Source of the DNA: Dugong dugon
Lineage: Eukaryota > Chordata > Mammalia > Sirenia > Dugongidae
DNA length: 64,000 nt
Direction of reading: 5' to 3'
NCBI GenBank assembly: GCA_030035585.1
Contig: CM057461.1
Coordinates: forward strand, 171,441,624 to 171,505,623
A model generated the notes under the pieces. The model was not told the DNA's origin, ran no database searches, and saw nothing but the letters and a program-made list of their open reading frames with translations. Positions 9,668 through 21,604 of the stretch are shown here, piece after piece (position 1 is the first letter of the stretch; each line of letters starts with the position of its first letter). The position numbers were made by a program, and so were the translations under genes.

Positions 9668-10206
9668 ACTTCATACATTCCACATTCTGATTATTAATGA
9701 ATTTTTGCAGCTATTTCTTCTCTTTTTGAGTCATGCCACATCAGCAAATGAAGGTCCCAAAAGTTTGGCTCCATCCATGTCATTAAGGTTGACTACTTTG
9801 AGAAGGCAGCTCTTCCTCCATCGTCTTTTGAGTGCCTTCCAACCTGAGGGGCTCGTCTTCTAGCACAATATCAAACAATGTTCCACTGCTATTCATAAGG
9901 TTTTCTGCAGCTAATTTTTTTCACCGCAGTTTAGAGACCATGTCAAGAACAGATTTGACACATTGAACACTAATGACGAAAGACCAGACAAGTTGTGGAA
10001 TGACATCAGGACATCAGACATGAAGAAAGAAAGAGGTCACTAAAAAGACAGGAAATAAAGAAAAGGCCAAAATGGATGTAGAAAAGACTCTGAAATTTGC
10101 TCTTGAACATCAAATAGCTAAAGAGAACAGAGGAAATGATGAAGTAAAGGAGGTGAACAGAAGATGTTGAAGGGCAGCACAGGAAGGCAAAGTATTATAA
10201 TTATAA

Positions 10207-10713
10207 GTGCAAAGACCTGGAGTTAGAAAACCAAAAGAAAAGAACACACTCGATATTTCTCAAACTGAAAGAACTGAAGAAAAAATTCAAGCCTCAAGTT
10301 GCATTATTGAAGGATTCTATGTGCAAAATACTGAACTACACAGGAAACATCAAAAGAAGCGGGGAGGAATAGACAGAGAACTGTACCAAAAAGAATTAGT
10401 CAAGGCTCAGTCATTTCAGGAGGTAGCATATGACCAAGAACTGATGGTACTGAAGAAAGAAGTCCAAACTGCACTGAAGACATTGGTGAAAAACAAGGCT
10501 CCAGGAATTAACGGAATACCAGTTGAGATGTTTCAACAAATGGATGCAGCACAGGAAGTGCTCACTCACCTATTCCAAGAAATTTGGAAGACAGCTACCT
10601 GGCCAACTGACTGGAAGAGATCCATATTTGTGCGCATTCCCAAGAAAGGTGATCCTACTGAATGTGGAAATTATCGAACAATATCATATCACATGCAAGT
10701 AAAATTTTGCTGA
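10207..10713 (+). pseudogene. RTE reverse transcriptase, N-terminal part
   Basis: This 168-codon open stretch has the RT entry motif KNKAPGINGIPVEMF (about residues 98-112), then WKRSIFVRIPKKGDPTECGN and YRTIS, as in RTE-clade LINEs. The protein would copy element RNA at a nicked target. The frame is lost at about 10710, just where RT block 2 should continue, so it is a broken fragment of one polyprotein shared with 11021-11473. Confidence 0.88.
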
Positions 10714-11020
10714 AGATCTTTCAAAAGCAGTTGCAGCAGTACATCAACAAGGAACTGCCAGAAATTCAAGCTAGATCCAGAAGAGGACATGAAAAGAGGT
10801 ACATCATTGCTGATGTCAGATGAATCTTGACTGAAAGCAGAGAATACCAGAAAGATGCTTACCTGTGTTTCATTGACTCCACAAGGCAGTTGACTGTGTG
10901 GATCATAACAAATTATGGGGAACTTTTCAAAGAATGGCAATTCCAGAACACTTAATTGTGCTCATAAGGAATCTGTACAGAGACCAAGAGATAGTCATTC
11001 CAACAGAATAAGGGGATACT

Positions 11021-11473
11021 GTGTGGTTTAAAGTCAGGAAACGTGTGCATCAGGGTCATATCCTTTCACCATATTTATTTAATCTTTATGCTGAGCACAT
11101 AATCCTAGAAACTGGGCTATATGAAGAAGAAAGTGGAGTCAGGATTGGAGGAAGACTCATTAACAACCTGCATTATGCAGATGACACAACCTTGCTTTCT
11201 GAAAGTGGAGAGAACTTGAAGCACTTATTGATGATGATCGAAGACTACAACCTTCAGTATGGATTACACTTTAACATAAAGAAAACAAAAATCTTCACAC
11301 CTGGACCAATAAGTATCATCATGTTAAGTGGAAAAAAAATATTGGAATTGTCAAGGATTTCCTTTTACTCGGATCCACAATCAATGCCCATGGAAGCAGC
11401 AGTCAAGAAATCAAACTGTGCATTGGAGTTGCATTGGGCAAATCTGCTGCAAAAGACCTCTTTAAAGTGTTGA
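11021..11473 (+). pseudogene. RTE reverse transcriptase, catalytic part
   Basis: This open stretch contains the palm sequence HQGHILSPYLFNLYAEHI followed by the catalytic YADD box in LHYADDTTLLSES (about residues 51-63). The usual RQGC of the family is changed to HQGH. The C-terminal coding region (ECSLEARMARLRLTY-type) follows out of frame near 11690-11730. The two conserved aspartates survive, but the flanking frame breaks rule out activity. Confidence 0.88.
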
Positions 11474-11974
11474 AAAGAAAAGATGTCTCTTTGAGTACCT
11501 AAGGTGCGCCTGACCCAAGACATGGTGTTTTCAAGCGCTTCATATGCATGTGAAAGCTGGGCAATGAATAAGGAAGACTGAAGAAGAATTGATGCCTTTA
11601 AATCATGGTGTTGATGAAGAATATCAAATATACCATGGACTGCCAGAAGAATGAACAAACCTCTCTTTGAAGAAATACAGCCAGAATGCTCCTTAGAAGC
11701 GAGGATGGCGAGACTTCGTCTCACATACTCTGGACATGTTCTCAGAAGGGATCAGTTCCTGGAGAAGGACATCATGCTTGGTAGAGGGTCAGCAAAAAAG
11801 AGGAAGACTCTCAAGGAGATGGATTGACACTGACTGCAGCAATGGTCTGAAACATAACAACGATCATGAGAATGGCACAGGACTGGGTAGTGTTTCGTTC
11901 TGTTGTACATAGGGTTGCTAAGAGTTAGAAGTGTCTCGACAGCACCTAACAACAACAATAACAAGGTTACAGGT

Positions 11975-12112
11975 ATACAATAAGTTTACTAGCATAAGAA
12001 TAGCTACAAACACCAAGAAATATCCACAGTTTTTATCAATTTGCATGAAGTCTTGTTTTAAGATATTGGGATCCACTGTTTATCTTTGCAGATGTCTGCT
12101 TCTGGCCACAAG
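11975..12112 (-). other. Short flank between RTE and integrase remnant
   Basis: In minus-strand order this follows directly after the degraded integrase C-terminus and precedes the RTE insertion site. It may be the pol/env junction of the same old retrovirus, but no env start can be named. Confidence 0.35.
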
Positions 12113-12430
12113 GGTGTTTGAATTTTAGCTTAAGTCTTTCAGTAGGCTGAACAGTCCAGGAAGGTGTCTCGGTCTTCTTAAGTTGGGACAATAGATTCAG
12201 GATTTTGACCTCTTTTAATTTTGTTGTATGTGGGTTGGTGAGAAGACCTAAACAGGGTCCCTTCTAGAAAGGTTCTAATGAGACTTTTAACTGATATATT
12301 TTCCAATACATATGTTCACTGGAACAATACTGTGCAGGTCTGGGTGTCAGGCTTCTGGGCATCAAATGCTTTTTTTTTTTTTTTTTAACATATGAAGGAT
12401 ATTTCTGTCCAGGTAGGAATTTAAGGTGGT
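12113..12430 (-). pseudogene. Retroviral integrase C-terminal domain remnant
   Basis: Translated on the minus strand, the region gives the gammaretrovirus-like integrase C-terminal pattern: a FLPGQ block near 12425 (family: h-x-PGD), then LEP-F-stop-KGP near 12270, LLTNP shortly after, KLK, and an SQLKK block near 12180. In retroviruses this SH3-like domain helps bind DNA during integration. There is an in-frame stop at the family's Trp position, and a long T run (about 12369-12386) has expanded inside it. The frame is broken and no other pol domain is clear. It shares orientation with the LTR at 7445-8056. Confidence 0.65.
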
Positions 12431-13039
12431 TTTTTCTTTTTTGTTTGTTTGTTTTTGGTTATAATGGAAACAAACAGGGTAATGAGAGGCAATACGTATG
12501 ACAGCTTTTGGAAAAAAAATTTTCTCTACTGATATTTCAATCATTTTCTCTCATTCTCTGTGGGAACTTTCATGTAAGGCTCACATCATAGGAACATGCA
12601 AGAAGTTAGATAAAATAGCTTTCTTGTTTCTGTCTAAGGTGCTAAGTTATAAAAATTTATATAAAAGGGGCAGCCAATATATCCTGGAAAATGTATTCAA
12701 AATTTATTCCTTGCTAATGGTGGGACAGTATTGTTATTTTTCAAAGTGCATTGCTAAAGAGATCTAATATTGGCTCATGGTCCCCAATTTCATAAAAGAA
12801 ATCTGAAAACAAACTCCTCAAGACCTCTTTCAGATGATATACCCATACCTCATTTATCAACTACCTCATTATCTGTCATTTTGCATTTACGACAATAGTA
12901 AAAAATCTACTATCTGCCTATTTTGTGCATTAACGTTGTTTGTCTGGCTGTAACGAACATTGAGGTGTGAGGCGAGAGTAATGCTGGCTGTGATGATTAA
13001 GGTTACGTGTCAGCTTGGCTGGGCCATCATTCTCAGTGG
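12431..13039. other. No gene seen
   Basis: AT-rich DNA with no recognised repeat. The left part may still be degraded retroviral pol on the minus strand, but no motif is clear. A tgtcagcttggctgggcca block near 13008-13025 may begin another old repeat that includes the tandem duplications at 13040-13156. Confidence 0.4.
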
Positions 13040-13156
13040 TTTGGCAGTTATATAAGGATGTAATTTGGTGGTTATGTAAGGATGTAATTTGGCAGTTACG
13101 ATGTAGTCATCCTCTATTTTGTGATCTGATGTAGTCATCCTCCCTTTTTGCATAAC
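13040..13156. repeat. Two adjacent short tandem duplications
   Basis: A 24-bp unit beginning tttggcagttatataagg is present twice (13040-13063, 13064-13087) plus a 12-bp partial copy. Directly after it a 28-bp unit beginning gatgtagtcatcctc is present twice (13100-13127, 13128-13156). Both sit in one block that resembles an old interspersed repeat, so they may be part of that repeat's own structure. Confidence 0.75.
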
Positions 13157-13330
13157 GTCAATGTTCCCATAATGAACTGATCTTTGGAACCTAAACATGT
13201 CAATAAGTGAGGAGTGGGTATACTGTTGTGAAATTTTCTTTATTCCACACTCAGCTGACAGTTTCTCCTCTCTGCATTCACATGTCTGTATTACATTCTA
13301 CTAGAACAATGTATTTGCTTGTTATTTTAC

Positions 13331-14532
13331 TTTTTTTTTGTATTTTATTGTACTTCAGGTGAAGGCTTACAGAACAAATAGTTTCTCATGAAATAGTAGT
13401 ACACATGTTGTTCTGTGACATTGGTTAACAACCCCACAACATATTAAGCCTCTAAATTCTCAACCTTTTTTTTTTTTTTGATGAAAATACAGATAGCTAA
13501 AGATACACCGTTTCAAAAATTTCTACATACACAGTTCAGTGACATTGACTACGCTCTTCCAACTGTGCTGTTATTCTCACTTAGGATGAAGGCTTACAGA
13601 ACAAAATAGTTTCTCATTTAACAGTTACTACACATGTTGCCCTATGACAATGGTTAACAATCTCACAACACATCAAGAATATCCTTACTCCACCTTGTGT
13701 TCCCTATCACCAGGGGACTTCCTTGTCCCCTTCTGTCTTCTGGCCCTTGTCACTGGACTACTGTACCTCATTAGTCTCATTTGTTTTTTTTTTTTAATTT
13801 TAATTTTTTTAATTTTTTTTATTTTAAAACCATTTCAAAACTTTTTACTTACACATTTAAGTGATATTGACTATGCTCTTCCAATTGTGCTGCCATTCTC
13901 GCCCAAGATGAAGGCTTACAGGACAAAACAGCCTCCTATTTAATAGTTACTACAAATGTTGCCCTATAACAGTGGTCAACAATCTCACAACACATCGACA
14001 GTGTCCTTACTCAATTTGTGTTCCTTGTCATCAGTTTCCTACTCCCCCTCTGCCTTCTGGCCTTTGTCACCGGACTCCTGTACCTCGTTAGTCCCATTTA
14101 GTTTTACTGGGCTGTCCATTCCCAGGCTTAACATCGAACCTCAAAGGTAACTTCACCTCTGAGCTGAAAGGGTGTCTGGGGGCCACACTCTTGAGGTTTC
14201 TCCAGTATTCTTTAGGCCAGTAAATCTGGTCTTTTTTTGGGGGGAGTTAAAATTATGCTCTACATCCTTCTCCAGCTCTGTCCAGAACCCTCTGTTGTGA
14301 TCCTGGTCAGAGCAGTCAGTGGTGGTAGCCGGGCACCATCTAGCTGTACTGGACTCAGTCCGGTGGAGGCCTTGGTAGCTGTGGACAATTAGTCCTTTGG
14401 ACTAATCTTTTCGTTGTATCCTGTTCTCTTCATTCTCCCTTGCTCCTGAAGGGATGAGACCAGTGGAGTATCTTAGATGGCCGCTCATAGGCTTTTAAGA
14501 CCCCAGACACTACTCACCAAGGTAGAATGTCC
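13331..14532 (-). mobile_element. L1 3' UTR copies on the minus strand
   Basis: A poly-T start (13331) is followed by the reverse complement of the L1 terminus (attgtacttcaggtgaagg, ggttaacaaccccacaac). The L1M-like module and the main 3' UTR follow, and then after a second T-rich tract (about 13786-13827) the same two modules occur again and run on to about 14532. The far end matches gtgtctggggtctt-type 3' UTR sequence of the long L1s (near 32550 and 58600). This is either two 5'-truncated insertions or one with a duplicated UTR. Confidence 0.8.
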
Positions 14533-15498
14533 ATTATGGATGGGTTCAAGTCTTAGAGCCTAAACCCCATCCAAGGCCTGAGTACTTGGCAATAGCACAG
14601 CAGGGCCTCCAACATGAGAGATTTATTTACATGACATAGAGCATGACTGTGAGATGAATAGATGAGGCAAAGTATAGTTCACATTTTGAAATACTCCTTT
14701 TTAATAATATTCTTCACAAATATTACTTAATTTCTTCATTCAGCATTTTGACAAGTGATAGACTTGTCCCAAATATAAAAATAAAACATTATTATGTGAA
14801 GAAAAAGAAATTCAAGTGAATCAAAGCATAAGCTCAAAGACATACATTTTACCACTGGAAGAAATGTTCTAGTGATTTCCATTATGGGTGTGAAGGGATT
14901 TCATTTTGCATTTTGCAAGTACAAAACAATAATGATGTTCTCATTTAAAAATATTATTTTTAATTATGTAGAATACTGCGTGATTTTAATGAATATCATG
15001 ACTTGTTAGTCGATTGTTTTGTATAAATAGCACAACAAATGCTGTTATATCAAGTAAGCAGACATAAAAGCTCCTATTTAGAATAATTCAGTTTTGTTTC
15101 TCCGCTCATAACGCTAGAGATTCTGTATCTTTGACAGAATTAGGTGAATCACTTTGCATCAACTGAAGACAGTGAAGTTAAATCTTTCTTGTGTCCTGTC
15201 ATCTTGGGTATTACTTATGAAATTTATTTTTTATGGCTATCCATCATGTTTTGAATAAACGTTTTAAGAAAACTAACTTCTCTGAATTTCTTCTGTGACA
15301 CTGTACATTGTCCTATAGACAATATAGAATCATCATCATCAGTGTCATCAAATAAAAATGAATGGAATGATAGAAAAAAAGCCTCAAATGCATTATGATT
15401 TCACAGTTATCCACAGAGATGCCAAATAATATCTGCATCTGGATAAAATAAAATAAGCAAGTTCTGGGGTTGAATAAAGAAATAGATTACTATAGAAT
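14533..15498. other. Unique DNA, no gene seen
   Basis: AT-rich sequence with no recognised repeat, RNA gene or coding region. It ends at the left TSD of the next L1 insertion (15499-15510). Confidence 0.55.
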
Positions 15499-15510
15499 GT
15501 AGCAGAATGT

Positions 15511-17423
15511 CACTGATTAAAGAAAAAATAAACAAACAAACAAAAAACCCAGAAAACAACAAATTCTGGTGAGGTTGTGGGGAGATTGGAACTCTTATAT
15601 ACTGCTGGTGGAATTGTAAAATGGTACAACCACTATGGAAAATGGTATGGCGCTTCCTCAAAAAGCTAGAAATAGAAGTACCATATGATCTAGCAATTCC
15701 AATCCTATGTATGTATCTTAGAGAAATAAGAGCAGTGACATGGATAGACATACACACACCCATGTTCATTGTAGCATTATTCACAACAGCAAAATGATGA
15801 CAACAACTTAAGTGTCCATCAATGGATGAGTGGATAAACAAAATGTGACACATATATACAATGGAATAATATGCAACAATAAAGAATAATGATGAGTCCA
15901 TGAAACATCTTATAACATGGATGAATCTGGAGGAAATAAATCAATCACAAAAGGACAAATATTGTATACCACTTTTATAAAACATCAAGTATACGTTTAC
16001 ACACAGAAAGCAATGTTCTTTGATGGTTACCAAGGATAGGAAGGGGAGGGAGGGAGAATCACTTAGTACATAGTAGACATGTGTTAATACTGGTGAAGGG
16101 CAAGGCGATACATAATATGGGTGAAGTCAGCACAAAGTGACCAAGGTAAATCACACTGAGAGGTATGCAAGAATAAAGGACAACTATGGTAGGGTCAGTG
16201 AAAAAGAGGGACTCTCAGTGAGATGAACTGACACAGTTGCTGCAGCAATGGGCTCAAACATAGCAGCAATTGTGAGGATGGTGCAGGACTGGGCAGTGTT
16301 TTGTTCTGTTATACATAGGGTCACTAAGAGTAGGAACCAACTTGACGGCACCTAACAACGACAACAGTAAATGCTATAACGTATACTATTTTGCAACAAC
16401 AATAATAACAACCAAAAATTTGTGAGTGGTTACATAGGTAGATATGTATATTATATAGGTATGGGAGGGTGTATAGGAGTACTTGCAAGTGCATAGATAG
16501 GTATAGTTATGGGCATTTATATATGTATATATTTATATGTGCTCTATATATACTCATATATATAATAGAGCGTGTAAGGGGCACAGTTATGGAAACTTTT
16601 TATACATATCCAAACACCTCATGAGACTGATTTACTGGGCTTGAAGGCCAAGGACCATAGTCTCAGGGGACATGTAGGTTGATTGGCATAACATAGTTCA
16701 TAAAGATAATGTTTTACATCCTAGTTTGGTGAGTATCATCTGGGGTCTTAAAATCTTGTGAGCAGCCATCTAAGATACAGCTATTGGTTTCTGCCCATCT
16801 GGAACAAAGGAGTGAAGGAAACCAAAGACTCAAGGAAGCAATTAGTATGTAGGACTAACAGCCCACACGAACCACAGCCTACTCTAGCCTGAGATCAGAA
16901 GAACTAGATGGTGCTCAGCTACCACTACTGACCACCACTCGGACCAGGGACACAATAGAAGGTCCTCATTAGAATGGGAGACAAATGTAGAACAAAACTC
17001 AAATTAATAAAAAAGCCCAGACTTATTGGACTGATAGAGACTGCAAAAGCCCTCAAGACTATTGCTTTAAGACATCCTTTTAACCTGGAACTGAAGCCAC
17101 TCCTGGAGGTGACTTTTCAGCCAAATAATAGGTTGGCCTACAAAATAAACAATAACACCCATGAGGAATGTGCTCCTTAGAACAATCAACCATATGAGAC
17201 CAAATGGGCAACATTTCCCCAAAAGCAAAGATGAAAAGGCAAGGAGGGGCAGGGAAACTGGATGGATGGAAACAGGGAAGGGTTGGAAATGGGAAGAGTG
17301 CTGACGCATTGCAGAGGGATAATGACCAATGTTATGGAACAATTTGTGTATGAATTGTTGAATGGGAAACTGATTTGCTGTGTAAACTTTCACCTGAAAC
17401 ACAATAAAATATTTTTTTAAAAA
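15511..17423 (+). mobile_element. 5'-truncated L1 with 12-bp TSD
   Basis: It contains the ORF2 C-terminal end (ctggtgaggttgtggggaga to about 15980) and a long 3' UTR ending acacaataaaatattttttt. It is flanked by the exact repeat GTAGCAGAATGT at 15499-15510 and 17424-17435. The 3' UTR (caagactattgctttaagac near 17053; accaatgttatggaacaatt near 17325) is related to but diverged from the two long L1s, so this is a different subfamily. A nested RTE tail lies at 16188-16366. The minus ORF at 15407-15901 is only its antisense. Confidence 0.9.
16188..16366 (+). mobile_element. RTE 3'-end insertion in L1 3' UTR
   Basis: The sequence runs from gggtcagtgaaaaagaggga through cagttgctgcagcaatggg to cacctaacaacgacaacag, the RTE terminus. 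It breaks the L1 3' UTR and therefore post-dates that L1. Confidence 0.88.
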
Positions 17424-17435
17424 GTAGCAGAATGT

Positions 17436-20400
17436 ACCTAATAAAGTCTCCCTAAATTATATAAAACAATTTGAGTTGCATTTTAAAAACAAAATAAAGT
17501 CATACAATAATATATCACCCAGAAGAATGAGTTAGATTTGTAATTCATTAGATGTAATTTTATCATGGTTATAGCTGATGTGTATGTTGAATATTTGACA
17601 AAAAGTTTTTCCTTAGAAACAAAAGGCAGTTCTTTAAAATTTTTCCTTTAAAATGATTTAAAATAAACAACCAACAATAATTTTCACTCCTAATCAAAGT
17701 TCTATTCATTGTTATAAACAGAACAGATAATAATATGATGAGGTACAATTTTCCCAAGTTTTAATAAGTTCAACATGCAAAAGTATGCTTTGAGGGGCCT
17801 TCATGTGGTTATGCCTCTATAGGCCCATGTGAAGTGTCATCTTCTGGGCAGAAAGCATACCTGGGAACTAAGAACTTTGAGCCAAACTCCTGGATTTGCT
17901 ACTTTCTTTAATTATTAGTCTCTCAAATTTCTTGAAAGTGCTGTTCAAAAACAGGCCCAGCTGTAGTTACATTGCTCTATATAACTATAATTAATTTCTC
18001 TTCTATTATTGGCTGTAATACTTGTCCTTTCAGATTCTTCAACACAGAATGTGGAATATTTGTGTCCAGCACACAGCCTCATCTAGAAAAAACCCATACG
18101 GCCCACTCTGTATGCTAATGTTGGCTTCCTGTTGCACACAATATCACAGTCATTATCATCTTCAGAAGCATCAAAGCCAGTGCCAAAACATAACAGCAGC
18201 ATGTTGCCAAAGGTCTCCTTCTTCAGGAGTATCTGTGACGTGTAGCTGAAAGAAGGACATGCCTTGTTAGTCCCTTAGTGACCTCCTTACCCACCTCCTG
18301 CTTTGGCTGGTGACACCACTGTTGTTTAGGAACACCGTTGTATCTTTTCTGTGCTCATGTCCGAGATGCAGGCAGAAATGACATCAAGCCTTATTCTAAT
18401 GCTAATGGACTAGCTATGCAGCAGGACCTCATGGCTGCCCGGTGTCTCGGCACATTTGAAGTTAAATATACATTTAGGTGACAACAAAGAAGAGGGATGA
18501 AATATCTGTGAGAATTCTCAGCTCTGCAGCCATGGTGGAAGAGGGACACTTCAAGGGTTAATCCAGGGCTGAAAGCTGCTACTGGTGGCATGTACTGTCT
18601 CCCCACAGCAGCGAGCTTTTGTTTCTACTTCTCTTCAACGTGGTGTGTGTCCTTTGCTATAATACTTCAGCTGCAGCTTTCAGTGCTAGCTTGCCAGTGA
18701 AAGATGCTGAATAAATTTAGGGTTTTACTAGAATGAATCAACCATACCTTATTTGCTTAGTGTCAAAAGCCTTTCCTCAGTTTTTGAAAATGGAATCTTC
18801 AAAATTATCTGTAATGGCTGTGTATGTACCTGTGTTTATGGGAGAACAAGGGTGTATGTTCATCAGTATATTCCTGGATGATTCATGCTGAAATGTTTCT
18901 TATTTGTTTGGTGGTCTTTTCTTAACTAAAGTCCATTAAGCAAACAGCAAACTAAATTGTGTATAAAGGAAGCTATTTCTGTTTTTGAGCATATTCATTT
19001 ATGTAACAGTATGAGTAAGCTACTGACTCAGAGTCTTTCATGCTTAGATAACCTTATAGAAGAGGTTTACAATTTTTAATTTTAATTATATTAGCTTCCA
19101 CATTCATTGATTTTTCAAATTGAAAAAAAAATCATTTACTAATATTTTTCCAGAAAAAACGTTTTCTCTATATACAAACATATATTACATATGTATATAT
19201 AATATATGAAGAATTTACATAAGTATGTATATATTTAGTGGTTGTCAGTGAGATATTTAAGATTATAATTTTCCTTCTCAGATTAGCCAATGAAACAAGA
19301 TAGAACAATTATATTTATATAATATTTTACTCTGTGGGTTAAATGAATTCATGTATTCACAATACATGCTTATAAACTTCAATACCATCACAGAGGAGGA
19401 AGAGTCCCTCTTTGTCCCTTTTTTGCTTTGAATCCTTTTCTCTCCTGCCTCCTGCTGTATTAGTTTATTTTTTCTCCAGGGATACCCCCTATTTTCTCAT
19501 GCCTTCAAATTCTCCTGCCTTACCTGTTCATTCCTCTCTGTATACAGAGATTTCAGTTTCCTTATCCTCAAAGTCTTCTTCCTCAACCTTGCCCTAAATC
19601 AGTTCTCTTTCTTCTTCTCGTCATTACAGAACTTCGTGAAGGTGCACGTTACTTTCGCTAACCTGTCTTCATCTACTGCAGTCTGGTTTCTGACTCCATT
19701 AACTGATTTTTTGAAGGTCACTTATAATTTTTTACTTACTTGCAACTGTGAAATCTAATAATCTAAATGCATATTATTTCTTATTATTATTATTGAAGTT
19801 ATATTTTTTAAAGCAACTAAATTCAGAAAATAGCACATATTAAATATATATTCTAGAGATGAAAGATACAACTCATATAGCCTCAGGAACTTATAGTTAG
19901 AGAGGACAATGGACACGGAACAAATAGCCATAAAATGTGAAGTAATGCATAGAGGTATAGTTTCTTGATAAAGGTATAATATTCATTATTTGATAATGAA
20001 GAATGCTTATTTAGGAACATGTAAAGTTTTCTAATTGAAAAATTTCATGTTTTTTGGAATTTAGGAGTTCTTTTTTGTTTGAAGATAAATATTGCTTATG
20101 TTAATCTTTGATTTCTTAGATGCCACTCATGAATTTTCAGTTCCATAATAGTGTTCAACATAAATAAATAAAGAACATCACACTTTTTTTTTTTAATTAA
20201 GGCAACTGTTTAATTCCTCTCCCAAAACTGTTTTTATATACTATGAAATCCCTAAGCCATATCTTCTAGAATTCTTTCACATTACACAGATTTTCCACCA
20301 TTTAAGTACCTTTGTCATATCATCTAGAATTCTTTAATATTATTATATATATATCGTACATATTTTATTTATATATATGCATACAGATAGCTAGCTAGAA

Positions 20401-21084
20401 AGATAGATAAATAGATGGATAATATACAATCTCCTTGGTAAAGTGGTACATGCCCTTTTAAAGGGAAGAGTTAGTTGCTTGACTACCCATTTTCAAATGG
20501 TTTTTTATGACCCATAATAGGTCAAATCCTGAATGGTTCTGGGAAGGAAATCTCATAGACCTCAGGAGGAAGGATAATCCAGAACTCTTACGAAGACAGT
20601 TTAAATAAAGCCCCATCTAAAAACCAATAGTAGTTTGAGATGGAAACCTCTTTGAAGAGAGAGAATTTTCCATAATCATGCTCATAATCTGTATAATAAA
20701 TAAGCTTGCATGATTGTACTGGAGACAAGCCCATGAAGTGCTAAGTGTCTGCCAGGGTTGTGCTCCCAACCAATTCACTAGGAATTTTAGCATGGGTCTT
20801 GTTTTCCATGGATATTACTGTTTGATCCAACATTTCAGCCAACAGCTACTTTCTATATAGGCTAGATTTACCAGATCCCAGCAGCCTATCACGTGACCTG
20901 ATTTGTGAACTCTGTTCCATATGGGATGGTGGCCAATGATATCCACTCATATCCTCCTTCTTGGAACATTTTGATTTTAGGAGAGAAGAGTAGAAATATG
21001 GACTTTAATATAGGCACAGAAACTACAGTTAAAAAGCACACAGCATCTTGATCATAATTATGATGAAATCAGTAGAATGGGGAG
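17436..21084. other. Long unique stretch, no gene seen
   Basis: No interspersed repeat that I recognise over about 3.6 kb, apart from AT-rich simple sequence near 19175-19245 and 20337-20418. The part at 17830-18660 is less AT-rich than its surroundings. ORFs here (18022-18249, 18391-18606, 19412-19597) are short and without a known domain. Regulatory DNA is possible but cannot be shown from one sequence. Confidence 0.5.
20337..20418. repeat. AT-rich and GATA-like simple repeat
   Basis: It runs tattattatatatatatc, then a tatatatgcatacagatag stretch, then several imperfect GATA/TAGA units. Microsatellite-like sequence. Confidence 0.7.
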
Positions 21085-21604
21085 TATCTTAGTTATCTAG
21101 CCCTGCTATAACAAAAATACCACAAGTGGATGACTTTAACGAAGAGAAATTTATTCTCTCACAGTTTAGGAGGCTAGAAGTCCAAATTCAGGGCGCCAGC
21201 TCCAGGGGAAACTTTCTCTCTGCTGGTTCTGAGGGAAGGTCCTTGTCATCAATCTTCCCCTTGTCTGAGAGCTTCTCAGCACAGAAACCCAAGGTCCAAA
21301 GGACGTACTTTGTTCCCAGCACTGCTTTCTTGGTGGTATGAGGTCCCCTTGTCTTTCTGCTTTCTTCTGTCTTGTATATCTCAAAAGAGATTGACTCGCG
21401 ATACAACCTAGTGTTATAGACTGAGTCCTGCCTCATTTACATAATGGCTTTAAATCCTGCCTCAGTAACATCATAGAGGTAGAATTTACAACACATAGGA
21501 AAATTACATCAAATGACAAAATGGTGGACAATTACATAATACTGGGAATCATGGCCTAGTCAAGTTGACACACATTTTTTGGGGACACAAGTCAATCCAT
21601 AACA
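21085..21604 (-). mobile_element. Solo LTR, ERVL-MaLR type (minus strand)
   Basis: In minus orientation it starts TGTTATGGATTGACTTGTG and ends ataactaagata, matching the plus-strand LTRs at 3539 and 50069. The probable 5-bp duplication is GGGAG (21080-21084) and GGTAG (21605-21609), one change. Its middle holds the lagaag-type agaagtccaaattcaggg block shared with the split LTR at 25048. The overlapping ORFs on both strands are incidental. Confidence 0.82.

Larger units (their letters stand above)
8747..9924 (-). mobile_element. RTE LINE, inverted 5' arm
   Basis: This is the 5' part of an RTE LINE (5' UTR plus endonuclease) in minus orientation, joined to the plus-oriented 3' part at about 9925. 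The whole insertion (8747-11962) is flanked by the 12-bp TSD AAGGTTACAGGT at 8735-8746 and 11963-11974, so both arms came from one event. The left end reads ggtctctaaatttcgtggg, the complement of the segment that reappears in plus orientation as tttagagaccatg near 9932; the arms thus overlap by about 10 bp. This is the classic product of twin priming. Confidence 0.88.
9925..11962 (+). mobile_element. RTE LINE, 3' arm in normal orientation
   Basis: The sequence continues the RTE from just after the endonuclease (ttgacacattgaacactaatg) through the reverse transcriptase to the canonical tail agcacctaacaacaacaata. With the inverted arm the element totals about 3.1 kb excluding the nested insertion, close to full length. 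It is interrupted by stops and frameshifts. The right TSD begins at 11963. Confidence 0.9.

Noticed and set aside
13040-13156. CRISPR-like spaced repeats
   Set aside because: Only two units each with no spacers, in clearly mammalian DNA.
15407-15901. Minus-strand ORF of 164 codons
   Set aside because: It is antisense to the L1 ORF2 C-terminal region, and similar antisense frames appear at 32188-32484 and 57882-58136.
21126-21436. Overlapping ORFs on both strands
   Set aside because: All lie within a solo LTR and share no similarity to a known protein.
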